A stretch of DNA of 64,000 nt, taken from positions 1 through 64,000 of the forward strand of contig JAURVB010014924.1 in NCBI GenBank assembly GCA_033002965.1, given 5' to 3'. A program made the position numbers and the translations under genes. The stretch is from Piper betle (lineage: Eukaryota; Streptophyta; Magnoliopsida; Piperales; Piperaceae). Positions within the stretch are counted from its first letter, which is position 1, and every line of letters begins with the position of its first letter. Below the pieces are notes generated by a model that saw only the letters and a program-made list of their open reading frames with translations, did no database searches and was not told the DNA's origin. Below are positions 49,315 through 62,959 of this stretch, one piece after another.

Positions 49315-52300
49315 ATAATTAAACAAACAATGTTTTCTGATGTTTTGACAAAGTTGTAACTTTCAACCTGTTAATTAATTTTTTAACCTAAGTATATTAA
49401 TTTTTTTTGACAAAGTTTCCCCATTCATTTTCTTACCTAAGTCTAATTTTTTAACCCATATAAAAAAATAGTAAAAGAATATTTCATCTTACTGGTTATA
49501 AAAAGACTATGATAGAAAATTAAATAAAATAGTAATATATTTTTAATTATGATATAATTTATTTTAATATATTCATTTATATTATATATTAATTAATTTT
49601 AATGAAATTAATATCAATTAATATTATTTAGATGCAACACTTCTATATCATAAACTAAGAGGTTGCAAATTTCCTTTATTATCACTTAATAACATCAATT
49701 TGCCCAACAGTACTAGCTATGAAAAAATGTAAACAATATTTTTATAAGGAAATAAAGCTAGAATTTATTGAGTGGAAATGGGTAAATGATGAATTTAATT
49801 ATTTTAAATGGCTAAGTGATGTTTACTTTTCTTTTTATTATGTACAATAAAATAAAAACCTGTCCATTTCGGGGATCATCAACTCACACCCCTCTATCAA
49901 AAAAAATGATAAATATCTTTTATAAAAATGTTCAACTACTTTTCATTACGTATATGATATGACAACCGGCTGGTAATGAAACAAAAGATAAAGTTGATAA
50001 ATTAAGACGTTATAAACATCAATTAAGAAATTAACTGCATGTTCTTGCGAAAAGGTGGGGGACGCCGCCATGGGTCAGGTCCCCGTCCATCCACGTTAAA
50101 CTGACGGTCAGATGTGTTTGGCCGTATAGTATGTGCCCACCTGCACATATTTTGTGACCTTTCACTACCGTGGGGTGACCAACGTGTTCTTCATCCAATT
50201 TCATAAATTAGCAGGGGAACATGCTCGAGACATTCAAGTGGGTGCTAGCCATTGCTGCAGGGGCGCAATTGGAAGAACGAGGAACTATAAATGGATGATT
50301 GGAAGTGCCATTTTTTGGAATTCAATACAGTCATGCATGTCTGCTTCGATGCCTGCCGTGCTTTATGATATTGAGATTGATTGTTTGGTGACGTGAGGTA
50401 TCCGGAGACTCATGGATACTTCAGACTACTTCTTCAATTCTAAATGATCAGTATGACATTGGGGAAAAAATATGATCGGTAGTATAGTCTATAGATAAGA
50501 ATGATCATTCAAAAGCAGAACAATGTATATTAAGCGAGCGTATCTATATCTACACAATCTTTATAATCAGATAGTATATCTCTCTCTTCACGGAAAGGGT
50601 TAAAGAGGTTATAAAGTAAATGTGGCCCTTTTCCTTAGCAACGATTATAAATTGGACTTGGGACCCAATATTTTTATTAGATCCCAAAATTATCCCCAAC
50701 CTAATATTTATAGTTAAGATAGTTCATAGATCTTCAATTTAAGTTTGTTATTTTGTAAAAAGAATTTGTACCTGAACCAGACTGGTTACCAATGGTATTA
50801 TCACCAATCTAATTGTATGAGTTAGGCCGTTAGGTCTATGAGTTAAATATAGAATTTTTTGAAATGGGTGAAATGTAATGTTTTTAAAATTAATCTAATA
50901 TCTAATATCTATCAAAATGAGTTACTCGAGGAACATTCGATTTATTAGTAAGGGCTTAAACTAGGTCGTCCACGAGTTATTGTTTTTAGAGAAATAAATA
51001 AATAAATAAATAAAATCATTAACACAGCTCGAACAAAAAAATCTAAAAAAGTTAAAAGAAAAACTTTAACCCCACTCTTTAACGTTGTGGCATTTTTTGG
51101 TGTTAAAAAAAAGAAAGCAGAAAGAAAAAGAAAAGTAATTATTTTTGTTATTAATTTCTCTCAAATGCTTCATTAGTGAGAAAAAATAATTAAGAGAATT
51201 ATCGCGCTCAAATAAATTTTATTCACATTGTAAATAATACCATCTACCCCTATTAATAACTACCCAATTAATTGAAATAATATTTTCATAATTTACACCT
51301 ATTAGATGATTATACAAGAGGAGTGCTTGGCAGTTTTTAAAGTCTCAATTTCTTACTCGGCAAATCATAGTATCTGATTTATACCCAAATGTTACTCTTC
51401 ACTTTATATATACCATTTTTCCTTTTTCATTCTTGAAAAAATAATTTAGAATAGATTTTCCCTTTTAATTGAAACTTTTTTCTTTGAATTTCCTACTAAC
51501 CAAATCACCAAAGTGTAAAAATATATACGCTACTATATTTTATACTTTCACAATAATCTAGTAACGAGTAAACTGTTAATGCAGTCAACATTGCCGACAT
51601 GAACCAAATCTAACTAGCTGTGACCAAATTGTTGGTTTTGAAGTATGATAAATATCTATAAATTATATGAAAGGTTGGTATTTAATAAAATGTTTGTACT
51701 TTATTGTTCATATTTTTAATTAAAAAACAAATACAAAACTATTTAAAAAATTGAATTAGAACATGCCTTTGAAGAGTTATCGGCAAAAAGCACAAATCTA
51801 TTTCTCTTGAACAGTAAGGGAAGGACCCGGCATGATAATTAACGTGTTAGCTACATCATTGCACAAGTTAATGCTTAATATTCGTCATTTACTCTTGGAA
51901 CTATTAGAGTATCAAATCTTCTTCCCTTCTCTAGTTTTCGTATTCTAGTGTTAGTATCAGCCTAACATAGAGACATTGTATAGAATTGAGGTCTCAAATA
52001 TAGCCAAATTGCAGAAAACATATTGAAACTGAATGCTAGACCAAGAATTAATTAAGTTTTCCACCGTGCTAGGATCTTTTAGTTTCTAGATTAACACAGT
52101 GATGATTGGGTATTTTGTTTCCACATTTGCTTTCTTTTAGTTCCACCATGCTAGTATTTTCGTCTCATATGCGAAGTAGAATGTTTTACTTTGGCACGTA
52201 CATAATACAGTCTGAAATATACTCTTGACCAATTTCATCTACAATAAGGGATTATTTGACCAACCAAAAGCCATCCTCACTAATTAAAATAAAGTTTTTC

Positions 52301-52353
52301 ACTCCAATTCCATGCGACGAACTCCTAGGAAGAGCACCATTGCATATATTAGT
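49315..52353. other. AT-rich spacer between solo LTR B and CAD copy 2
   Basis: No gene is recognised. An 87-codon open frame at 50133-50396 has no known domain. The rest is AT-rich with poly-A/T runs and an (AATA)n tract near 50995-51014. Confidence 0.5.
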
Positions 52354-54618
52354 TCAAGCATCGGAGGTGGCCTTGAGGGTATTTGCAATGTCGATGACAA
52401 AACGGTATCGAACATCCGCCTTAGCCAGCCTCTCCATCGCTGTGTTCACGTAATCCGCCGGAATGAGCTCAATGTCGGCGGTGATCTTGTTCTCAGCTGC
52501 AAAGTCAATCATCTCCTGCGTCTCCTTCATTCCGCCGATGGCGCTGCCACCCACAATCTTCCTCCCTATGAACAGAGACATATTATCAGTTGAATGCACG
52601 CAATTTGACTTTTGAATAATTCTGATTCTCAAATTAAAAATGGCCACACAGCGCTCCTAAGAGTAGCTCACCCATGAGCAAAGGAAAGATTGGCAAGTCA
52701 AGTGGGCGGTCAGGGGCGCCAAGCATCACTAGCTTCCCATCTGTCTTGAGCAAACTAATCAGAGGCAGCAGGGGATGAACTGCGGAGACCGTGTCGATGA
52801 TACCATCCATAGTCCCAGCCCCAGCCTGCAAATCATAAATGATAATATTAGCTTCCAACAACCAAATTAAAGCCGTTAATGTAATCATGGGGGGCCAAGT
52901 AGTTAAAATATTATGGGTGCAAGCGTGCACCTTGATTTCGGCCGGGTCTTTGCTAACCAAGAAAGAATCTGCGCCGAGACGACCAATGGCCTCCTGCTTC
53001 TTGGATGGGGAAGTGCTAATGACGGTAACCTTGGCACCGAACGCCTTAGCAAACTTGACGGCAACATGGCCGAGCCCTCCGAGGCCGACGACGCCGACGT
53101 GGAGGCCCGGCTTGGCAAGGCCATAGTGACGGAGCGGGCCATAGACGGTGATCCCGGCGCAGAGGAGAGGGGCAGCAGCATCCAGCGGGAGACCATCAGG
53201 GATGCGCACGGCAAAGTGCTCGTCCACGACGAGGTTGTCGGAGTAGCCACCATAGTTGATGGTGCCGTCGTGGTAGACGGAGTTGTAGGTGAGGATCATC
53301 TTGGGGCAGTAGTTCTCGGCATCCTTGTTGCAGTTGAGGCATGCACCGCAGGAGCCAACCATGCACCCAACCCCGGCCTTATCCCCGATCTTAAATTTCG
53401 TCACCTTGGTCCCCACTGCCGTCACTTCGCCGACAATCTCGTGACTGCACAATTATCGCGCACCATTGTTAAGACTTTTAACATGCATCAATGATAATTT
53501 ATTTATGGCTGTTTTGCCCAAATTGTATTAAACTAGTGTATTCAATAGCTTATTAATTACCCGTCAGTGGATCGATTGCAAATTGGGGAAATTAGCTTAA
53601 AGAAAGTACCCGTTTATAGTTCTAACCATCGGTTGGCCTCATAATACACAGTCGTAAAAGCACCACGGCCACTACAATTGACGTGATACAACAAGGAAAG
53701 TTGTCGATGATAACCGACACGACCGGCGGTCGTGTGGCATATATAGGGCCACCAAGGCAAGCAGTAAAATCACGAATAATGGCCATATACGATAAAAAAG
53801 ATTTCTTATTTGCGATTCTTATAATATACGAAAAATCAATGTTAACGGAGATGGAGGCGGCGTTACTCACCCGGGGACGACGGGGTAGACGGAGTTGCCC
53901 CATTCGTTCTTGATAGCGTGGAGATCCGAGTGGCAGATGCCGCAGAACAGGATCTTCAATGTCACATCCCCTTCGCCATTCTCCCTGTAATAATCAAATC
54001 AATTTCCCCCGTTAAACAAACAAGTTGTTTGAGGGAGAGGTTTTCCTTCTTTTTTGGCTAATATAGACTTGAACATATATATATATATAATAACGATCAG
54101 GGGGATCAACCTCACACGCTCAAGAACAAAAACAACACATACTGATTACAGCACATAAAACCAAAAGGAATGAAAAGAAAGCAAGAATCAAAGACGATAC
54201 CATTGATCTAAATATCAAACACTTGAGGTATTTTTATATTTTGTGTGTCTGGAATATGTACAGAAATTTCGTGCCCAAGTAGGAAAAGTAGTCAAACTTC
54301 CAACCAAGTACAAAAAAATCATTAAAACTGCTCGACCAAAACACGTTACAGCGAAAATCAATACCCTATGCATCCATCCAATCAATATCAGCAAGACATG
54401 TCTAGAACCAGAAATTGGTAAGTTTCAAAAGGCAAATATATGAAAAATAGTATCCAATAAAATATCTTATATCAAATCTATGAATAAGTGGAAGGGAGAA
54501 TGATTATGGAACTAATGAACCTGCGGGAGAAGTGGAAGGGGGAGAGGTGCCCGGAATCGTCTATGGCGGCCAAGCCGAAGGCCTTGTTCGGGTGCTCTGT
54601 CGCTGGCGATTTTGCCAT
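52354..54618 (-). CDS. CAD-like zinc alcohol dehydrogenase, copy 2 (intact)
   Basis: The only undamaged member of the local cluster: 363 residues from five exons (minus) 54521-54618, 53871-53984, 52931-53444, 52672-52825, 52354-52565, all GT-AG and in frame. It belongs to the plant CAD/SAD/mannitol-dehydrogenase-like family, cytosolic NADP(H)-dependent oxidoreductases of alcohols and aldehydes. Visible residues: catalytic zinc Cys50, His72, Glu73 and Cys166; structural zinc Cys103, Cys106, Cys109, Cys117; NADP loop GLGGLG at 191-196 and the phosphate-binding STSPSKK at 214-220. The C-terminal part reads [14 protein letters not shown] and [16 protein letters not shown]. The start ATG (MAKSPATEH) is the first in frame. 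Substrate (monolignol aldehyde, terpenoid or other) cannot be decided from sequence. Its exon 2 to exon 3 region is almost identical to copy 3. Confidence 0.93.
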
Positions 54619-57600
54619 TTTGTAGGAGGACTGGATAGGTGGAGGGAGGAAGGAAGGAGGAGTGAGAGTGGCAGTGGTGGTGGCACGAAGATGGCAAACT
54701 TATAGAATGAACGCTCGTGGAACAAACTAACGCCGTGTGCCAATCCAACCTCCGTTTGTAAACGTATGCAGTGACGGGCGATGATGGAGACTGAAAGTCA
54801 AAAGGTTCCTAACGAACAATTGAAAAATAATTGCGAGATAATTAATGGGGGGGGGCACTAATACATGTCCCTGGTGAAGCTGATTTATGTCATCCAAGTT
54901 TGATTTGTATATCGATTAATAAATACATGTTATTATTGTTTATGTAAATATAATGATCACTATATAATTTAAATTGTCCAAATTATATAAGTTATCTAAA
55001 TTACACAAAAATTATTAATGTAAATATTTCAACATGATAAAAAGCTGTCATTGGTGTCTCCCATGCGATAGAAAAAAAATCCTCATCTGTCAAATATACT
55101 TTATAGGATACCACTATACCTAAGCCCTTGTGGAAAATATATTTTTTGTGTATTTTCTAACCGTGAATTATGTATTTTTCAATTATATTGTCTCGTTAGA
55201 GATTGTGGCCGCTTCTAATTAAGGTGTGCTCCAATTAGAGAGTGTGAGTTATTTTCTCAACTAAAAAGTGTGTGAGTTGTTTTCAATTAGAGCGAACTAT
55301 ATACCCATTATATTTTATAGTTAATGATTTGTAGTTTCCTCATTTTAGATTTCACATTAAATTTTTATGTGTTTATTGTCTATTGGTTTTAATTATCATC
55401 TCAAAATATAACAAATGAGTTTCAAGATTTTGTCTATTTTGTCACAAAAATTTTGGTGACAAAAAACTCATTATAAATGATTAAAAAGGTGTTTGTCACC
55501 AAAATTTATCCTCGAAAATTTTGATGACAGAAGCCTTTGCAGCTAATTTAATTTGGTGTAAAAACACAACTAATTGTCACCGAAATATTTCACTCCATAG
55601 TCTACCTAATCTATGTAATCTCCACAAACATTTCACTACTTGATAAAGTAAAATAGCCAACAACACCAGTTAGACTCTAACTGCCCATAGCACCCACTTG
55701 GTTGATCCAAAAGATTAATATATTTTATTTTTTATTGTTATTTTTTATTATCTTATTTTTTAATAAAAATTAACTAAGAAAGATTTGAAAGATATAAAAT
55801 TTAATTAAATAATATTAAGGCTCATTCTAAGATTTACAAATTTTAAATAAAATAACCTAGTAATTTTGGGGTTTTACATGCATATTATAATTTCCCACGA
55901 TATTTTTTTGGCAAATCAATGGTATTATTTAATACTGCATTTATTTTGTGATGAACAAAGAGATTTGATTGTAAGATAGGGTTTCCAACAATCAAATAGT
56001 GCTGGTCACCTTACATATATTAACCATACATTTAAATATCATCATTTTTCTAACTGCTCAAATAGGGTAATTGTCACATTTCACTCACAGAAAGTGCATT
56101 ACCTCTTTGCTGGCAGTTCTGCAACTCATGACTGAAATTTAGATTCTCAATAACATCAACTTACAGATTGAGATAGCAAAAAAAATGAACAAACTTTTGT
56201 AATGTGTATAACGTAGGAGTTGACAAGGAAGCTAAAGAAATATGTGAGGTCATAACAGACGCGGGCAGACCTGCTACAAATGCTACCAATGTATTTCAGT
56301 ATTGATCAAACAAAAATCCATCACAATGTCATTGGACTTTTAGCAGAGAACTAGATAGGTGGACAAAGTTCAACCAAAACTTGGAGAATGTACATATCCT
56401 ATAATAATTAACCACTCACATCAGGATCACGCTTTAATGCATGAGACGGTAAGAGTAAAACATTTTATTAGTTTATAGTAGACAGGCTGCATAATTGGAC
56501 ATCTCCGCAAAAAAAATAACAACTTCATAATCAGTTCAAAACTATTCTCCACCAATTCATGCCAAGTATTAGCCATCAAGCTTGATCAAACTTATCTAAA
56601 AAAATTTGTCACATCGTATGAGAAACAAAATCAAGAGAACTTTTTAGGCCATTAAGGAAATCACCTTTGGTGGGTTTGAGAGAGGAACCATTTTCAAAAT
56701 CTCTGAAAACCAACTCCAAGCAACTGCAGCAGCAAGAAAACCCACTTCCAAAATCCCTGCCGTTAGAAGAGAAAACCGGATGACGACATGCTTTGCATGC
56801 AGAGCAGCAATACAAAGCAGAGCCAACAAAAGGGTGAGAAGAAAAAACCAATCTTAATCATTGCATAAAAGAATGAATTGCTTCTAAATATGCTCAATGA
56901 TGAAGAAGATGCAAATGAGATCATTGGGAAGTCATTCATGGACGAAGGAATGCACTGGAATAATTCTAGAAATCATTTTTTCTTTTCCAAGCCTTGAATT
57001 ACTAGACGGCTAAGCCTAACAAAGTTGCATAAAAATATTGATCCTTGAAAAGTTTATTCTAATTTACGCTACTTTTAAGAGCTGTTCCGGTGGGATCCAC
57101 AATATACAAGCTAAAAGGCTTCTGATCCTATTTTTTTCCAAAGGCAAATTATTTTTTTCAACATTATTTCGTATTGGGTCGGCCTCTTTAAATCCATTAT
57201 AATTTAAGTCTTTATACTGTAATTTTAAATATCTGATCGTACCATTGTTCATTGTATACCGGGCACCCCTTTAAATCCTATATGATTTAAATCTATGTGC
57301 TAATTTAATCTATTCTCAATATTTAAATTTAAATTTTTTTCAAAAACTTGGTTATTTGTTGAAAATTATAATATTTAACAAGTATTTAATATAATATTAA
57401 CAGTAAAATCTATTTTTAATATTGATTGAATAAAATGTTTTATTTATAATTTTTAGAATCTTGTTGAACTCAATTCAACCTAATTGTACCAAAAGTTCAC
57501 CATATAAATCTGGCATGGTAACAAATATGTTTTGTACCATTTTAGTTTAAAATTGGTTCTTCAATTACTTTGTACCCGACTATTTGTACTTGTTTTTTCA

Positions 57601-58575
57601 ATCACCGATATCCTCAAAATATAATTATTTATTGAAAATTATGATATTTTAGCTATAATTTTAAATATTGCTTGCATCTCCTAGTTATACATTGTATCTC
57701 GCTTATTACCACCAGATCTTGTATGGCTTCAACTTTGTACTATTTTAATCTGTCTGATTTTTAAATTTAAATTTTTTACAAAATTTTATTTTTTGTTAAA
57801 AATTACAGTATTTCAATTGATATTTAATAAAATAATTAATGACAAATACATTTTAATAATTAATAAATATTTTATTTATAATTTTAAATTCTAATTGAGC
57901 CGATTTGACCCGGCTAAACCAAATATATCTCACACTGGTTATAAATTTAGTATGGTAAGTGATATTAAATTTTAAACTATGATTTTAATTGACATTCATA
58001 AATAATATTTTGAATGCTTGATAAAATAATTCATTTTAAATTTCAAAATCCGGGATAACCGGATTCGATGTTGTTGGACTAAATAAATCTCGTACCCGTC
58101 ATAAATCATTGTTTAAAATTTTGTTACACCGCGACGCAATATTACGAAGTCAGCAAATTGGAAAAAAGGCTTGTCTTTTTGGTAAAAAAGTCCTAAAGTC
58201 CAATGAAGCGGGCTTAGCAACAGGGAGAATATTACAGTAACGAGTATTTGTGTGTGAAGGCAGACAAAAATGAGTTTCAAATGTTTAAAAAAATAGTTTC
58301 AAAAGCACATTTTTTCATTTGATGAATCCCGTAGGAGTGGGCAAGGACTCGGCTCCTTTCAAAATTGACCGGAAAAAAATGTTCATTGATTAAAGATATC
58401 TTGTGATCATAAGATCACAAATGCCTGATCACATCACGCACATCCACCAAATTCGAGTTGAGTCTGAGTCAAAATTTTTATTACCCGTACTAATAAAAAT
58501 TTACTCAAACAAATTTGGCATTTGGAATACGAATACTTGCACGACAGTCCTCCGATAAACAAACACACAGAGCTG
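54619..58575. other. spacer between CAD copies 2 and 3
   Basis: After the copy 2 leader the DNA is AT-rich. A minus-strand open frame at 56609-56851 is Cys-rich (LYCCSACKACRHPVF) but matches no family I know, and its neighbouring frame is equally open, so it is not called. Long stretches at 55300-56000 and 57250-58050 resemble degenerate repeats ('ttaataaaatatttt...ttataattttagaat'), also seen near 12060-12140. Confidence 0.5.
54699..54705 (-). promoter_or_regulatory. possible TATA box of CAD copy 2
   Basis: CTATAAG on the minus strand, about 85 bases upstream of the start codon; weaker than the TATA boxes of the other copies. Confidence 0.4.
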
Positions 58576-61004
58576 TCAAGCATGGACGGTGGCCTTGAGG
58601 GTATTGCCAACATCTATGACAAAACGGTACCGAACATCCGCCTTAGCCAATCGCTCCATCGCCGTGTTCACGTAGTCAGCCGAAATGAGGTCAATGTCGG
58701 CCGTAATGTTGTTCTTGGCCGCAAAATCAATCATCTCCTGTGTCTCTTTCATCCCGCCAATCATGCTGCCACCCACGACCTTCCTCCCTGCAAATTTTGC
58801 AACACCAAACATTAGATCAAGTGTTCAATTTTGCTTCTGACACCCAGACTAGAATTCCACACACATGGCCAAGGAGCAGCTCACCCATGAACAAAGGGAA
58901 GACCGGCAACTCAAGTGGGCGATCGGGGGCACCAACCATCACTAGCTTCCCATCTGTCTTGAGCAAACTAAGCAGAGGCGCCAGGGGATGAACGGCAGAG
59001 ACTGTGTCAATAATCCCATCCAAGGTCCCCGCTGCAGCCTACACAAATCAGGAATATTAAGCTTCAGACAATCAAATTAAACACATCATCAATGTATCAG
59101 TTTGGAGAACGAAATAGAGATTAGAGTGGACTACTTCGATTTCTGCAGAGTCCTTGCTGACCAAGAAGGCATCCGCGCCGAGCCGCTCAATGGCCTCCTG
59201 CTTCTTGGATGGGGACGTGCTAATGACGGTCACCTTGGCGCCGAAGGCCTTAGCAAACTTGACGGCAACATGGCCCAGCCCTCCGAGGCCAACAATGCCG
59301 ACGTGCAGGCCTGGCTGGGCGAGGCCGTAGTGGCGGAGGGGGCTGTAGACAGTGATCCCGGCGCAGAGGAGAGGGGCAGCTGCATCAAGTGGCAGACCGT
59401 CCGGGATGCGGACGGCAAAGTGCTCTTCAACGACAATATGGTCGGAGTAGCCCCCATAGTTGATGGTGCCGTCGTGGAGAGGGAGTTGTAAGTAAGGATC
59501 ATCTTGGGGCAGTAGTTCTCGACATCCTTGTCGCAGTTGGGGCAGGTACGGCAGGAGCCAACCATGCACCCAACCCCGGCCTTATCCCCGATCTTAAATT
59601 TCGTCACCTTGGTCCCTACTGCCGTCACTTCGCCGACAATCTCGTGACTGCACAATTATCGCTCACCATTGTTAAGACTTAAACATGTATCAATGATAAT
59701 ATATTTATGGCTGTTTTGCCCAAATTGTATTAAATTATTGTATTCAATAACTTATTAATTACCCGTCAGTGGATCGATTGCGAATTGGCGAAATTAGCTT
59801 AAAGAAAGTACCCGTTTATAGTTCTAACCATCGGTTGGCCTCATACTACACAGTCGTAAAAGTACCACGGCCACTACAATTGACGTGATACAACAAGCAA
59901 AGTTGTCGATGATAACCGACACGACCGGCGGTCGTGTGGCATATATAGGGCCACCAAGGCAAGCAGTAAAATCACGAATAATGGCCATATACGAAAAAAA
60001 GATTTCTTATTTGCGATTCTTATAATATACGAAAAATCAATGTTAACGGAGATGGAGGCGGCGTTACTCACCCGGGGACGACGGGGTAGACGGAGTTGCC
60101 CCATTCGTTCTTGATAGCGTGGAGGTCCGAGTGGCAGATGCCGCAAAACAGGATCTTCAATGTCACATCCCCTTCGCCATTATCCCTGCAATAATCAAAT
60201 CAGACGCCCAATCTTATTGTCCACATAGTAAACACAAAGCTACCATTGAATCCCATGAAAATGGCTTCTATTTGTAGCCTTTTATGGGAGAAATGTATGT
60301 TGATTTGATTAATTATTTTGGCAACAAAAGAATGAGAACAGCAAAAGAATGATCGGAAACAAAGTATGGAATGGTGTGAATCAACATACAACACCATGCA
60401 TTCAAGAACAACAAATATGCAAAAAAAATTTTTTTGAGGACAAGATCATGACAATCAACACGCGTGCAAACTAGAGGGCACGTGATCAATATCATTTGTC
60501 CTGCAAATCACATCGAAACTTGTTTCCGATCGAGTAATCGCAAGGCGGGCATCATGTACACTATTGAATCCATGGCCAGAATCATCGACAATGTACGGAT
60601 TTTGATCCTTAACCTCCGCGATAAAACAATCGAAAACGCTAACCAGTACCATCATGCATCCAAAAAAATTTCTCAAATATTCAGAGCTACAGCAGCCGAA
60701 TCAAGATGGCGCATAATCGATATCAATATGCATCCAACAAAAGCAAGAGAAGATCGATATAGAGATCGAGAGAGCGCCATGACCGACATCAACACCGCAT
60801 AACCAGATCCAAAAAAGTGATCAACCGCATCACAAACAACAACAAAACTCAAGAGCAGCACTAGCTGTGTGACGGAAGAGGTGACGAGGAAGGATGGCAG
60901 GCATACCGGCGGGAGAAGTGGAAGGGGGAGAGGTGGCCGGAGGCGTCCGTGGCGGCCAAACCGAACGCCTTGTTCGGGTGCTCCGTCGCCGGCGACTTAG
61001 CCAT
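58576..61004 (-). CDS. CAD-like zinc alcohol dehydrogenase, copy 3 (one frameshift)
   Basis: Same five-exon structure as copy 2 (minus): 60907-61004, 60072-60185, 59135-59647, 58885-59038, 58576-58787. Exons 1, 2, 4 and 5 have the same lengths as in copy 2; exon 3 is one base shorter, with a deletion at about 59477-59483 just before the [11 protein letters not shown] motif. The rest of the protein is conserved: zinc motifs, [17 protein letters not shown], and [22 protein letters not shown]. It has a Leu where copy 2 has Met in (T)MDGIIDT and an exon 3 end of EIE rather than EIK. As a single event in a well-conserved exon, the frameshift could be a sequence error or a recent inactivation. The start ATG gives [15 protein letters not shown]. 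Confidence 0.88.
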
Positions 61005-61072
61005 TGCCGATTTTGCGGGCGATATTTTAGAGGGGAGGGAGCGGTGGATGGGAGAGTACGCTTGGTGTTGCC

Positions 61073-61080
61073 TTTATATA
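61073..61080 (-). promoter_or_regulatory. TATA box of CAD copy 3
   Basis: TATATAAA on the minus strand about 70 bases upstream of the start codon. A TGACGTCA-like ACGT element lies further upstream near 61190-61198. Confidence 0.6.
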
Positions 61081-62209
61081 GGCGGCCCGCTTCGCGCGTA
61101 CGAGAAAAACGTGGCCTTGTGGTTTGCGTAACGAGGTTTGCGTAACGAGTCGTCACGAAAACCACAAGGCCACGATACTAACGACTGAGATGACGTCAAA
61201 CCCCCCAAGGAGTTGAGAGATATAATCATTTATTATGATAATATTATGATTATGGTAAGTAAAAGGTTTGTCAAATTCATCCAGTAATATGGTTTATTTA
61301 CTTCATCATTGAGCTTGAATTACAGCTAATCATTTTTAGGCATTCTTTTGGTTAGATTTTTGTTGTTTATTTCTTTCCTTTCCATGAATTGAATGCCACC
61401 TTGCAAGTAATGGCAACTCATTCCCCCAGGAAATAATTATATTTTTTTAACAAAATATATTACAGTTTTTAGCAAAATTAATTGCCTACACAGTGTCTGA
61501 AATTTTTTTAAGTATATTGAGTGTAACACGCTTATTGATAAAAAAATTTCTTCCACGTATGATAATTGACACAATAAATAGCATTTTTATGGGTCAAATA
61601 CCCACCCCACACTTACTCAGATATATTCTCATAAAAGTTTTATAATTTTCTCTAGTCTCTCTATATCTTTGAACATTTTTTTTCAATCTTTCTCTTGTCA
61701 TTCATATCTTTTCTACTTTCTTTCAAACTGACAAATTTTTAAAATGTGATACAATTCGTTTTTTTCAAATTGATAAAACCCGCCTTTTTGAATGTCAAAC
61801 CCTTGTCTTTTTGTATGCTGGTTGTAAAAAACATATATAACTTTTTCTAAAGAGAATTTCATGCCTAAACAATGGGTCATATTTTTAAAACCTTCAGATA
61901 TTTTTACGGCTACACCTTCATCTTGTATTTTGTCAAAATATTCATTACTCTTGTCAAATTCTTCAATTTCCTTTCAATCTTCTTCTCTAGTCTGCATTCC
62001 ATATTGAGTCAACCACAAATTGTGTATATGATGTTCATTATCTTCCATGGAACTACCAGTATTTTTCACCACAACATATCTAATGTTGTTATTTTCTTCC
62101 ATCAGATATACAAAATAGTTATACAAAACAATTACGAAACTAATTACTACTAAAATCTAGATCAAACTTTGCTAGAATATAAATTGAAGAACAAGACCAA
62201 ACTAGTCGT
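61081..62209. other. spacer upstream of CAD copy 3
   Basis: The first 120 bases are the copy 3 promoter. A short direct repeat 'gtttgcgtaacgag' occurs near 61121-61149, next to an inverted 'ccacaaggccac'/'gtggccttgtgg' pair. The rest is T-rich, AT-rich DNA; the open frame at 61872-62153 is low-complexity and not called. Confidence 0.5.
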
Positions 62210-62735
62210 TTTTTTTGGTTTGGGATTCCCTTGCCAGCGCCCAACTAATTCACAACGGCTTGCTCTCCTTCAAAGCCATTGATATTCCCATATCAATCTG
62301 CTCATGCACATCCTCTAAATGATTCACCATAGCTTGCTCAACCAAATAAACATCAAATATTGATCGAACCGACCAAATTAAAAACATAGAAGATCAAAAC
62401 ATCGTGACGGTCTGGAAGCACTGGACCTCCTGCGAGAAGTCTGGCAACCCAATAGTGTGGTGAAGAATCCACTTGGTTCCAGAGTCGTTGGAGTTGGGAC
62501 CTCCGACAATGCAAATGACTGGGAGGTTTTGGCTGCATGCGCTGGCGATGGCGTTGATTGAGATTGCCCGTTGACGGTGAATGTGACGATGTAGGTGTTG
62601 ATGCCTCTTGCTCTTTCATACCCGTAGGCTGTGTAGCCGGCATTGAACTCGTTGCACCAGCCGATGAGGTTGAGCCCTAGCTCAGCTACGAAATGGTTTG
62701 AGAGTTCAGGGTTGAAGTCACCGGTGAGAAATAGA
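62210..62735 (-). pseudogene. pyruvate decarboxylase N-terminal fragment
   Basis: On the minus strand several frames together spell a plant pyruvate decarboxylase segment, roughly residues 45-190 of about 600: GDFNPELSNHFVAELGLNLI, then CNEFNAGYTAYGYERARG, INAIASACSQNLPVICIVGG, HHTIGLPDFSQEVQCFQT and NHLEDVHEQIDMGIS...ALKESKP. These lie in different frames with stops between, and the conserved catalytic start and the whole middle and C-terminal domains are absent. In a working enzyme this region forms part of the thiamine-diphosphate-binding domain. The fragment is a pseudogene piece, separated from any complete copy in this window. Confidence 0.85.
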
Positions 62736-62959
62736 GGGGGACGACTTGAGAGTTGTGGTGAGGATTATTTATGAGCGGGGTTTCCTTTAATTCTCATGGT
62801 CTTCCTATCGGGAAAGAAGAATAACGTTATTGGGGTTTGCATGTCCACGACGAATTGGTAGTTGGGGTGAGATTACTTGTAATCCTTTGTTCGAGAGCAA
62901 AAATAGAGGAACGGTGGTTGGCCGGGTCGAAAAAGCTACAGCGCAGCCAACTTAGTTAG

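Noticed and set aside
56609..56851. Cys-rich 80-residue minus-strand protein
   Set aside because: Suggestive CxxC spacing but no family match, no splice context and an overlapping open frame; insufficient support.
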